From Cryptomeria japonica (Eukaryota; Streptophyta; Pinopsida; Cupressales; Cupressaceae): 64,000 nt of DNA. A program made the position numbers and the translations under genes. The notes beneath the pieces are model-generated. The model made no database searches, was not told where the DNA came from, and worked only from the letters and a program-made list of their open reading frames with translations. Shown piece after piece: positions 1-10,000 of the stretch (position 1 is the stretch's first letter; every line of letters starts with the position of its first letter). The DNA lies in the NCBI RefSeq assembly GCF_030272615.1, contig NC_081413.1:141641872-141705871 (forward strand), in the 5' to 3' direction.

Positions 1-1475
1 TGTTTTTCCTTCTTCTTCCTGGGTGTCATTTTCTTTGCCAGAGGCCTTACTGCTTGTTGTTTTCTTCTTGTTCTCTTTGGTGCAGGAGAGGGTACCTGCG
101 AAGGTTTTCTTTTCCTTTCTACTCTCTTAAACTCAGCTAGGATTTCACTATCAGATGAAGTTCCAACTGGTGAAAGATGAGCTTCAGGTTGTATCCCTTC
201 CAGGTCGCTTTTCTTAATGCCAATCATATTCAATATGTTTTCCTTAACCTCTTTTGCCTTTTTTGTTGCTTTTCTAATGGTTTGCTCTATTTTCTTCCTT
301 CATTTTGGCGACTGAACCTTGCTCTCAATAGTTTTAGCACTACCAAATATTTCCTCTTGAGGTTCTCTAGGGGCTTCAAGGAGGGCTTTAGCATATGTTT
401 CTATTATGTTTTCATCTACCTCATAACCCATTTCAGCTACCCAAACAGTTCTAGGAACCACCGCTTCCATCCAAATTTCATTTCTTAATAACAAAACATA
501 TCTCCTTCTTGTATTTGTCAACTATGCTATGAGATAGTATTATCCTTGTTTTCATTCTAGCTTTAAATGCTTGAAAGTATTCAATTATATTCTTTTCTTT
601 ATCATCTCCCATGTCGGTAAAGATATCCAAAAGTTGTTTGCCTACCGGTATATCAAAACCAAATTCTTTTCTACCTATACCGGGAACTTCGGTAGTGATG
701 TATAAAAATAGACATAAAGTAAGTTGGCGAATCTGAAAGTACCTTTCTTGTCACCTTTGATTTTCTGCAAGTTATCAATCAATTCATCTTTTAACCATTC
801 ACATATGTCAATCTTAGTGTTACTGTTTACCATGTCATAAGCACTCTTGATACATAAACTAGAAACAAAGTTTAATCTGTTAGCATGTTTATCTTTGTAT
901 CCTAGAATCATGCTAATGAATCTTACATTTATATCTTTCACATCATTTAATCTCAAGGATCTTCTCTCATGGGTTGCACCAGTTAGGGTCATCACAGTGT
1001 CGTTAGAGACCTTCTTTCCCTTTTCTGGTCTCCTACCAGTGGAAGGTAAGATAGTCACTGCCCTAACTGCTTCTTTTGTAATCTTATGGATGGAGTCAAG
1101 CCAAAAGAATTCCACATGAACTCTACTAAGCACAATTCTTATAACTTCCTTGGGAAAATTAGGAATGCTAAGTATCTCCAAAAAATCTAGGGTTTCAATT
1201 ATCTTGTGTTCCGGTTTCACATTACCATTCTCATTGCAAATTACAATCCTATACATGTTCATTATTTCTTTAGCACCAAGTTCCTCAATATGACAATGTA
1301 TGTATATCCTAGGGTCTTCTGCATAAGCAAATCCTTTGGGTATTTTAGAAAATGCTCCTAGGGTATCATCATGCTTCGGTACTTGGGGTATGATTTTAAA
1401 TACGGGCCTAGGGTGTTTAACCACTTCAACAACAGTAGGGTTTGCAACGAATTGAGGTGCAGAGGAGGAAGCCAT
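1..1475 (-). pseudogene. Unrecognised retrotransposon-borne basic protein, frameshifted
   Basis: A 266-codon open frame starts MASSSAPQF at 1475. By shifting frame near 680 and again near 485 the protein can be followed to the window edge, giving more than 450 residues. The last visible part is very basic (KRKPSQ...KRTRRKQQ...RKKK) and resembles a bipartite nuclear localisation signal. I do not recognise the family. A segment VVPRTVWVAEMGY resembles LPRLWVAFGF in the ORF at 54-57.5 kb, and the segments before it share a similar order of short motifs, so the two may be homologous. It sits downstream of gag where pol is expected. Function unknown. Confidence 0.5.
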
Positions 1476-1885
1476 TGTATAAATACCTTAATCTACCTTT
1501 AGGTTTGAATGCTTGATAGATTTTCTGCACTTCTCGATGTGGATGCCTTCGCTCGGGTTTTTCATGCTCTAAGGAAATTTGAATGCTCGGTGAGTGAAAA
1601 AGAGAGAAAAACACTTGCTTTATAATGTCATTTCCTTCAACTACCATAATAAATGCATGTCGGTTAAGTGAAAACTTAACTCATCTGCTTGTAAAGAAGC
1701 ATTTCATCTTCTTACCATCAACCGAGGGTAAACTAGTATGATTTCAATTTAGTTGCCATACCCCCAAGGGATATCTCTTAGTCAGATGAAAAATCTCCTG
1801 CTGGTGGAGGGATACTCTGTTCTACCGGTGAGGGAATAGCTTCATTAACATTCAGATCTGACTTTCTAATCCATTGCTTTGAAAA

Positions 1886-2760
1886 TTATTGCTTTACCTC
1901 TTCAACCTTCTCTTTTCCTTTCAAACTGGGTCCTTTGCTATTTGCCAATAAAGTCTTACTTCTACAAAATTTTGCAATATGTCCAATCTTGTTACAAGCA
2001 TAACAAGTGACATTGTTTTTTCTGAATAGCCTTTCCATATCCCATGTTGGTTTGTGTTCTGCATTGATTATATAAGTGTCCAAATCTTCCACAAACATAA
2101 CATCTTACATTCATTCTATAGTTTTCTGAATTATGACCAATTTTGTTGCATTTTGTACATTGACCGATGGGTGCATTAGTGTTCTAATAGCTTCTAGATC
2201 TACACTGATTTTCTCTATGACCATACTTGTTATAGTTAAAGCATTTCCCATTAAATTTGTAGGCATTAGGTTGTCTTACTGGTTTATTGTGATCATGATT
2301 GTTTGCAGTATCAGAGCTTTCACCAGCTTCAAAGCCAAGTCCATTAGTATCTCCATTAGGTTTTTGATTTTTCAGCATATCATCAATTTCTTTTGAACTT
2401 TTCTTGAATTTCTCTTTATGTTGATTTGCAGTAGCCAACTCATTTTCCAAGCAATCCTTTTGCCTCATGAGTTCAGTTTTATCATGTTCCAAATGAATTA
2501 GATCTGTCTTTAACATATCATTCTCATGACTGAGTCTTAGATTTTCATTTCCAGCATCATTGATTCTCCTAACCAAGTCATCTTCAATCTTCTTTCGGTC
2601 TTCAATGTCTTTACAAAATCTCATAGTCATATCTTGCATCTCATTCCTCAAGATCATGTTCTCTTGCCTCATCTTGTTTACAAGATCATTTAGAGTTTCT
2701 TTTTCATCATCATCTTTTTGCATCTTCTCATGAAGTTCTCTTCTTTTATTCCAGGAAATA
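1886..2760 (-). pseudogene. gag-like protein with coiled coil and tandem CCHC zinc knuckles
   Basis: Nucleocapsid-type gag fragment. The N-terminal part (about 2723-2330) is charged and heptad-like, consistent with a long coiled coil. It is followed by a first knuckle (C-x2-Y/N-x3-GH-x4-C, near 2200-2240). After a stop, the minus strand continues with knuckle-like CTKCNKIGH (about 2140-2165, last Cys replaced by Tyr) and CYVCGRFGHLYNQC (about 2065-2103). After a frameshift near 2030 comes CYACNKIGHIAKFC (about 1965-2010). Four knuckles is more than the one or two of most plant gag proteins. Stops and one frameshift make it a pseudogene. The gag start is unclear because the open frame upstream runs into the LTR. 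Confidence 0.6.
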
Positions 2761-2948
2761 GTATAATTCTCCTAAAGTCCTTGAATGATTTCCTGTGCAG
2801 CCTTTAGATCATCTTCAAGTTTGATATTCTTCAACTTTTCTACATCATAATCTGCAAGAGCTCCTTCTAATTGCTTTTTCAAGTTATCCATCTGTACCGG
2901 TGTCAGAATCTCCCTCAAGCTGTTAGGCTTTTGAAAAAAGAGGACCAG

Positions 2949-2960
2949 GCTCTGATACCA
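2949..2960 (-). promoter_or_regulatory. Primer binding site, tRNA-iMet type
   Basis: The minus strand reads TGGTATCAGAGC, the classic plant retrotransposon site complementary to the 3' end of initiator tRNA-Met. It lies 2 bp inside the LTR and fixes the element's orientation. Confidence 0.85.
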
Positions 2961-2962
2961 AT

Positions 2963-3772
2963 TGTTAGGATTTCCAAAGATACTGAGAGGGGGGGGTGAA
3001 TCAATATCTTGCCGGTTAACATATTTTCTGATCTTATTAAACAATTTGCATTCCAAAATAGTGTATCGGTATACTATAATTAATGTAGTAAATAAGAACA
3101 ATAACCACAACATAGAAAGAACACCATAACACAAGATTTTTAACGAGGAAACCCGGTGTGGGAAAAACCTCGATGGGATTTGTGACCCACAATATTCACT
3201 TATTGGCCAATAAATGAATATTACTTACAATAGGGGTTTGCACTTGTAGGAAGGTCAATTTCCTAAAGCTCACTGCTTAAATACAAAAAAAAGTCCCACT
3301 GACTTACAAAAATGGATTATATAAATCCAATATAATGTACTGCTACAAACAGCATCTTCTATGCCAGCTTCAGTACCAGTTTAAGCTCATGCAATAACCA
3401 AAAACCTTACTTCAGAATTTGCCTTAATATTCGCACATTACTTCTGCAATAATCTAACCATGTTCGCATCTACCATCTTCCTTACATCCACATTACAAAA
3501 TGATCTATAAGATCTCATACTTATGTGTGAGTCCTATTACAATTCGCTTCATCGGCTTACAAAAAGATATTACAATTAAATACAAGATGTAATAAACAAA
3601 ATCCTGTCGGCTGGGGTGTCAGTAATCATCTTTGCCGCTGCCGGTAAGCTATCTGCCGGTGTAGAGTCTGTCGGTGTTAGTGCCTGCCGGTGCCATAGGA
3701 TTGCAAGGTTGCCATCAATGACAATACCTTCAATCACCTACAATTTCTCATTGGAGTGTGCATATGCCAACA
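2963..3772 (-). repeat. 5' LTR of the left-edge element
   Basis: About 810 bp bounded by TG...CA. On the minus strand it starts TGTTGGCATATGCACACTCC and ends CCTAACA, directly before the primer binding site. The right boundary rests on the TG terminus only, because the partner LTR is not in the window. Confidence 0.7.
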
Positions 3773-4046
3773 ATGACATGATGTGACGTTGACACATTGA
3801 TAAAACACGATATAATGCACAATTAAGGCATGTCCTTTTTAAGGATCCTCTTTGACACTTGAACATATATCATGTTAATATGACATGTTTGATGATGTGA
3901 ACTTAAGACCATAAATATGAATCTTGTCAAATTTGAAATTACCATAGGGGAAGAGCACATTCAATCCTTGCACACCAAATCCCCCAAGAAAAAATTAAAA
4001 ATTAAAAGCCCATTAATAAATTTCACATGTAACAATAACATGTATA
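3773..4046. other. Unassigned AT-rich flank
   Basis: Sequence between the left-edge LTR and the inverted-repeat element. I see no gene or repeat in it. Confidence 0.5.
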
Positions 4047-4528
4047 GCGATAACTAGTGCAGGGACTGTCAATTCCTTTCAACCATCTCAATGATGAAGA
4101 GGAAGAAACTTAGAAATTGACATTGGAATAATTCAAAGTCTTAGAGAGAAAAGTCATAAGAATAATAATAGTGAAAAATGTTAGAGAGAAAAGTCATAAG
4201 AATAATAATAATGATGACCGGAAAGACTGGAAACTCTCAACGATGAAGAGGAAGAAACTTAGAAATTGACATTGGAAGAACTCAAAACCTTAGAAAGAAA
4301 AGTCATAAAGAATAATAATAGTGAAAAGTCTTAGAGAGAAAAGTCATAGGAATAATAATAGTGATGACCGGGAAGACCGGAGAAGGAGAAACATAAAACT
4401 CGCTTCATAAAGTCTTTGAGGTAGGTTAAGGATGGAGGATGGATGAGAATCTAGACGACCATGCTTCCCTTGTTCCATTTTTTAAAGTATGGTTGAAAGG
4501 AATTGACAGTTCCTACACTAGTTATCGC
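4047..4528. mobile_element. MITE-like element with 38-bp terminal inverted repeats
   Basis: Arms at 4047-4084 and 4491-4528 match as inverted repeats at 36 of 38 positions (GCGATAACTAGTG... on both strands). The 406-bp interior has no coding capacity and is largely a two-copy 149-bp tandem repeat. The size and long terminal inverted repeats suggest a foldback or MITE-type non-autonomous DNA element. No clear target duplication is seen, so local inverted duplication remains possible. The right arm abuts a fragment resembling the start of the receptor gene. Confidence 0.6.
4088..4385. repeat. 149-bp tandem duplication, two copies
   Basis: Copies at 4088-4236 and 4237-4385, each starting TCAA(T/C)GATGAAGAGG. 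Inside each copy a shorter AGAGAAAAGTCATA unit also recurs. It fills most of the interior of the inverted-repeat element. Confidence 0.75.
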
Positions 4529-4532
4529 AGTA

Positions 4533-4573
4533 GGTGGCAAAGCAGCTTCACAATGGCTGGTCCGGTCGAGGGA
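4533..4573 (+). pseudogene. Relic of a second RPW8-NLR gene start
   Basis: Forty-one bases match the sequence around the receptor start codon at 6226-6266 at about 34 positions, including CAATGgCTGG for CAATGaCCGG and the next codons (MAGPVEG against MTGLVEG). Similarity stops after the GAGGGA codons. It looks like the 5' stump of a duplicated receptor copy, cut off by deletion. It also supports 6239 as the true start of the functional gene, because the similarity centres on that ATG. Confidence 0.55.
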
Positions 4574-5321
4574 CTTCCTTCACTCTGCTTTATTGCCCCA
4601 TCCACGTGGAAATTTTGTTAAAAGGGGTAAATAATGTTACTGGTGGGTTTAAATCATCATTTTTGTTACTACCCCCATCATTACAAGCCTATATTATGGA
4701 TTTAAGATTATTCATTTGTGACTGACCATCTTTGATGTACTCTAAATGAAATTGGTAGTGAAAAGGTTGTGGATTTGTGACCAACCAATTATGCTTTCTT
4801 CAACGTATTCTTAATAAAATTGATACTAAAAGATAAGGTGTTGTTAAATTTTGTAAGAGTTTGCATACATAAAAATGGTACATTAACACTAGAAATAAAT
4901 TTAAACCATCCAAAAACATAAATATTTGTTTATTTTGTATAAATAATCTTTAAAATGTGAATAATTTTATTTTATAAATATTACATTATTCATAATAATT
5001 TTCTTTTTAATATGTAAAATTATTAACAGATCTAAGTTATTAAAAATAATTCTATTAAGGAAATAATATTTGTGGTGTTGGGAAAAAAAATCAAATATAA
5101 TATTAAAAAAAAAGAGTAAGAATTTTAATTAAAGAAGAAATATCCTTTCAGAATTTGTAGTACTTAGAAAGATCTGATTAAAAATGCTGCATAGAAAGCA
5201 CAAGTAAATGAAACTGACTATACAACCACTTAAACAACACTGATAAGATTATTTATTATTATTTATTAAATAAATTAAAATTAGAACACAATTGTAAACT
5301 GATTTTCCATATATTTATGCA
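4574..5321. other. AT-rich intergenic sequence
   Basis: Low-complexity AT-rich DNA with no coding potential or recognisable element. Confidence 0.5.
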
Positions 5322-5970
5322 AAGAGGCATCTACAATGACATACAAATATCCGTAAACAGAAAATTGATTTTGAATAAATTTGACATGTAGATGATAGTT
5401 AAATGCATGCATGTTTCAATTTCTCTATAAGTATTATTTTATTACTTTGAATAAAATAGAATCATTGTCACTTGTCTCTAAGTATATGAAACTATTACAT
5501 CTTTAATGAGCATGAAAGAGTGCACCATTATTCGGCTTCATGTCCTTCTTGACAACTAATAAATATGCAAGACAAGTATTTGATATCTTTGGACATTATG
5601 TAACATATATATTTTTTTAGAATGTAAGTATACTAGTTATGTCAAGAGGCATCTACAATGACATCAAAATGTCCGTAAACAAAAATCCTTTTTTGAAACA
5701 ATTTGACAAGCAAATGATAGGTAAATGCATGAAATGTGTCATCTTTCAACTTTTGTGAAGGTGTTATTTTATTACTCCAAATAAAAATAGAACCCTCGAC
5801 ACTACTTGTCTCCAACTAGATTCACAGCTTTGTGTATGTAAGACTTTAATGGATTTGTATTTTTGGTATTTAGTATTTTAGAAGAACATTTATTTTACAG
5901 ATGATTCTCTTATATTATAAGATATCTCTTGACATATATTTTTAAAATATAAATATACTAATTATTATTA
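5322..5970. repeat. Diverged 322-bp tandem duplication upstream of the receptor
   Basis: AAGAGGCATCTACAATGACAT occurs at 5322 and 5644. Order and content of later blocks (AATTTGACA, ATAGTTAAATGCATG, TTATTTTATTACT, a TATACTA(G/A)TTAT end) are kept in both copies, giving a 322-bp period. The copies are clearly diverged. They end roughly 270 bp before the receptor start codon, so they may lie in its promoter. Confidence 0.65.
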
Positions 5971-6238
5971 AACAAACAAATTATTTTGTTAATGCTATTT
6001 AGACAGCTACGTAACCCGTCCCGAGAAATGCTCCTCTCCATCCTCAGTCCTCTATTCTTTATCACTTTATTTGTGGGTCCTCCCTAGTTTCAATCATTCC
6101 AGTGACAAGAGCAGGTGCCGCGCAATTTCCAAGTTTCTTCTCTGAGATGGTTCATAGGAAATAACATATCCGATGACTTTATCCTCCTCCATTTGCTATT
6201 TATCATCTCCTTTCTGTTGGTGGGAAAGCAGTTTCACA

Positions 6239-7070
6239 ATGACCGGACTGGTTGAGGGAGCTGTCTTGGGGGTTGTCTTTCAAGAGACTTGGAATGGAGG
6301 AAAGCGTGTATATAGAATTTTCAAAGGTTCTGCTCGTAAGGATTTCGAAAAAACTGTCGAGAGTTTGTTGCCGATCATCAAAGGGATATGCAAGTCGGAT
6401 TCGCGAGTGGCGTCGAATTTATCGCTACAAAGATTCCAACAATTCCACAGCAATATTGTCAAGGGCAACCGGATGTTGGACGAATGCCCAAGAAGTTGCA
6501 CTCTTCTCCGAAAATTCTGGGTCGCATATCAGGTTGAAAAGCTGGAGAAGTATATTAACGAATTCATTCGGACTGACGTTCCGATAGTCATGGCATTCGA
6601 ACAAATTCAAGCGCATATTTCTCAATCCAACCAGCTGGACATTGTTATTCAAGAACAGAATTTTCAGGCCACCCAACTGCAAAAAATAATTCATTGGCAG
6701 AGCATTCACTCCGCCCAACTGGAAACTCTACATCGAGCGCATAGTTCTCGTTCCATCGAAATAGAAAATTTGTATCGAAAGATGGTGTCAATGCGTCGAT
6801 TTGTGGAAAGTCTCCAACATACTCAGATTTCACAGCAGGATGAGAGGCACCCAACAGCTTCCCTACTCCGTCAGCAACATAGTCAGGATGAGAGCCACCG
6901 CACAGATTCTCCAGATCCGCCGCCCTACTTGCTCAATTTTGATGAACACATGTTGAAGGTGAAGATGCTTGTGCTATCGGATGGAGTGAATGTGGTCGGA
7001 ATTACAGCCGTGGGTGGAGCAGGAAAATCCACGCTTGCAAAGGCCGTTTGTCATCACACTGATATCAAAA
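6239..7070 (+). CDS. Receptor exon 1 (RPW8 domain, linker, P-loop)
   Basis: Codes residues 1-277 plus one base. The donor AAAA/GTAAAG at 7071 leaves phase 1. Joined to exon 2 it yields HTDIK-KYFERV, the usual RNL sequence after the P-loop, which confirms the junction. Confidence 0.88.
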
Positions 7071-10000
7071 GTAAAGCAGCTTGCTCACTCTCTTTACAGT
7101 TTAAATTAACTATTTCACTTGCATAAATGCTGCCAAAATATCATCTATCTTAATGCTTTTCAATTATGTTCTACCTTTGAATGCCTCTATAGTTTCAATT
7201 TGTCCTCTTTTTGCGTGGGGCGTTTTGTCTAGATCAAAGTAATTAATAACATTACATTTAGATATGAGATTTTTGTTGTGGGATGAGGCACTTGATGATT
7301 AATACTTGGGTTTCAAGGTATATTTGAAGATGTCTTATGAAGGGTTATGCAATATGATAAAAAAATTCATTTATACTAATGTTTCTAAATTTTGTTCTAG
7401 CTTCAATTTGTTTTGGTTTTACATTAGATATTTTATCCAGTTCTAAGTAACTATCACATGAAGGTAAAGTATGGGATCTTTGATGTGGGAAGAGGTGCTT
7501 GATGATCTATAAGAGTTTCAAGGCATATTGTAGGCTTCCTTACAATGGATGGTGTAGTATAATCCAAAACATCATATATTTAATACTTTTAAATTATGTT
7601 CTAGTTTTGAGTTGTCCTTCTCTTGCAATAGGTGTTTTACATAAAATTAGATACACCATTAGGTCTTGATACATGATATTTGGTGCTTGATGACTTGATG
7701 GTCCAAAAAGTTTCAAGGTATATTTTAGACATTCTTAATATGAAGAGTTATATAGTTCGATCCAAAATTCATCTATTTTAATGTTTTCACATTCTGTTCT
7801 AGCTTCAATTTGCCCTACTTTTGCATTGATGTTTTATTTAGATCTAGATAGCCATCACTCAAGTTTAGGTATAGAATCTTTTGTGTGGGATAAGGTGCTT
7901 GCAATCTATAAGAGTTTTAAGATACATTTTAGGATTCTTAAGAAAGATTATGCAATATGATACAAAACATTATCCATTTTATTGGTTTTCAATTGTTTTT
8001 ATCTTCAATTTGGCTTGCTTTTGTCTTGTATGTTTTATCAATATCTAAGTAACAATCAATACAAGATATTTGATATAGAATGTGTTGCATGATAGTTCTT
8101 AGAAGTTTGAAGATATATTTTAATCTTTCTTAAAAATATTATGCAATATGATCTAAAATGTCGATAATAAATGATTATATCTTAAAAATATTCTATTTTA
8201 ATCAAAATAAATTTAAAAAATATTTAATATTTTTAAAAAATAAAATACTTTTTAATCTAATTTCATTTTATTAACCAATTATAACGTGGGCTTTGTCCAC
8301 CGGAAGTGTCTCACGCTTGCCGGAAAAAGGTTTGTGTGGGATTTCCCCACCGGGTTTGCTTCTGAGTTTTTTTCTGATCAGTCTTTCATAATAAAGCAAT
8401 ACCTTGTGTCCTTAGCTTCACTGTCAATCTGAACAGTGTTTGTAGCATAAAAAACCTATCATAGTGTTCGCATCAGCTTGGTTGTCTTCTAGAACACGGG
8501 ATAACCTACAGCTCTATTCTTGTCGCTTAGATACCCAATAGCTTACCTGTAGTTTATACTCTTGTAGCATAGATAATCTTGTAGCTTATGGTCCTGTATT
8601 GTTGAGTTATGGTATTTTCTGTCTTTGAATTTAGATCTGAAAAGATTCTTGGTCTTTTACAAAAGATTGCCCTGCGCTCTCCACCCCATTCCAATCGCAA
8701 AGTATAGAAAATGGAACTCTAAGCATACATTTAATTCCACTCACGAAATTCTTCAAGTTTGCCATAAATCTACGAGACAGACGCGGAGAGCTTACTGAAT
8801 GGATCATACCTATGTAGGTTGCAAACGTGACAGACGAATTCTCATCAATTGGTAGATATTTGGGGGAAAAAAATGCATATGATACTATATTCAATGCATC
8901 TGACATGTATCAGGGGTAGCTCCTTCCCAACCAGTCATCACTCTCCTTTAGCCTTATGGCACCTAGCCCACGTATTGATTTGAGAAGTAAACTACAATTA
9001 CGGTACGGTCCTTGACCAAGTGTTTTGTATATGTCCTCTTATAGGGGAAAGGACCCAGTAGTCGTGCACCCTAACTTCGCGCTTCTCAAAATCCTACTTG
9101 GAAATTTCAAATCACTCCGATTTTTTTACAGCAGCTTACTTGGCAAGTCCCCTGCTAATAACTAAGGTTTCAGGGCCACGTCATCAAATATGATGCCACA
9201 TCAGCATGCTTTTTGCCAAGGTGTCCAAAACAGCCCCAAAAAAAAGTGAGACCAATAGGCGTGCAAAAGAGACCCCAATAGTTGTGCAGCTGACATGGCA
9301 TCACCTGATTGGTTACTTTTTACAATATTAGTACATTTCTTAACAACTATTGGTACATTTCCTAACAACTGTTGGTACATTTCCTAACAAAAATTGATAT
9401 TTTTTGTAAAATTGATATTTTTTGTTTCAAACAATAGGTTTTATTTGTTCAATTTTTGGAACAAAAGGTATCAACAACCCTCACAACAATTGGTACATGC
9501 TCAACTACTGGGTCCTTTCCCCTATTACATATACATAAAATTCTGCGAAACAATAAATATATTTAGTCTCTGGACTTGACTAAATTCAACTCTCATCTTT
9601 ACAATACCAAATGCTCTTAGTTTTGATCTACGGTGGATTCTTCTCATTTGCAGTGCTTTTGAGTGGAAAATGTGTAGAATCTTTTGCAAGCCTAAAAGTT
9701 TTAGTTATTTTATGATATAAGTTATAGATATCAACCATCATCTCTATTTAATTTCTTCCAGTGTTTGTTCTTTACAGATCGTTGGGTCATTTTTTGTGTA
9801 GGCTGTGCTCTCTAGAATTAAGTCGCATTTTATAAGCATGTTACCGTTTCCTAAAGCTTCTGGATATTTACGTCCATTGTTATTTAACCCTAAAGTACAC
9901 GCAACTCTATCTACAACTCGCAGGAAACCCTCAATTTTACACGGTACGGACATCGAATTTATATGAAAATTGAAAAATAAACTTGTCGATTAATGATAGA

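Larger units (their letters stand above)
1..3772 (-). mobile_element. LTR retrotransposon, 5' part only (runs off left edge)
   Basis: An LTR-type retrotransposon read on the minus strand. Its 5' LTR lies at 2963-3772 and is followed by a tRNA-iMet-type primer binding site. Internally there is a coiled-coil gag region with several CCHC zinc knuckles (about 1886-2760) and then a basic ORF of unknown function (from 1475 to past the left edge). No protease, reverse transcriptase or integrase motif is visible in the 2.9 kb of internal sequence present, so it may be a gag-only or large non-autonomous element. Frameshifts show it is decayed. The 3' LTR is outside the window, so target duplication cannot be tested; the right flank begins ATGAC. 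Confidence 0.75.

Noticed and set aside
2772-3134. 120-codon minus-strand frame
   Set aside because: It starts inside the LTR and crosses the primer binding site; only its end may be gag coiled coil.
6173-6238. Upstream in-frame ATG as the receptor start
   Set aside because: The 22 extra residues are unlike RPW8 N-termini, and the upstream relic conserves the ATG corresponding to 6239.
6990-7050. miR482-type target site at the P-loop
   Set aside because: The P-loop coding sequence is the usual target region, but pairing by eye is too poor to claim without the species' miRNAs.
8631-8906. 91-codon minus-strand frame in receptor intron 1
   Set aside because: No recognisable domain and no sign of a second exon or element boundary.
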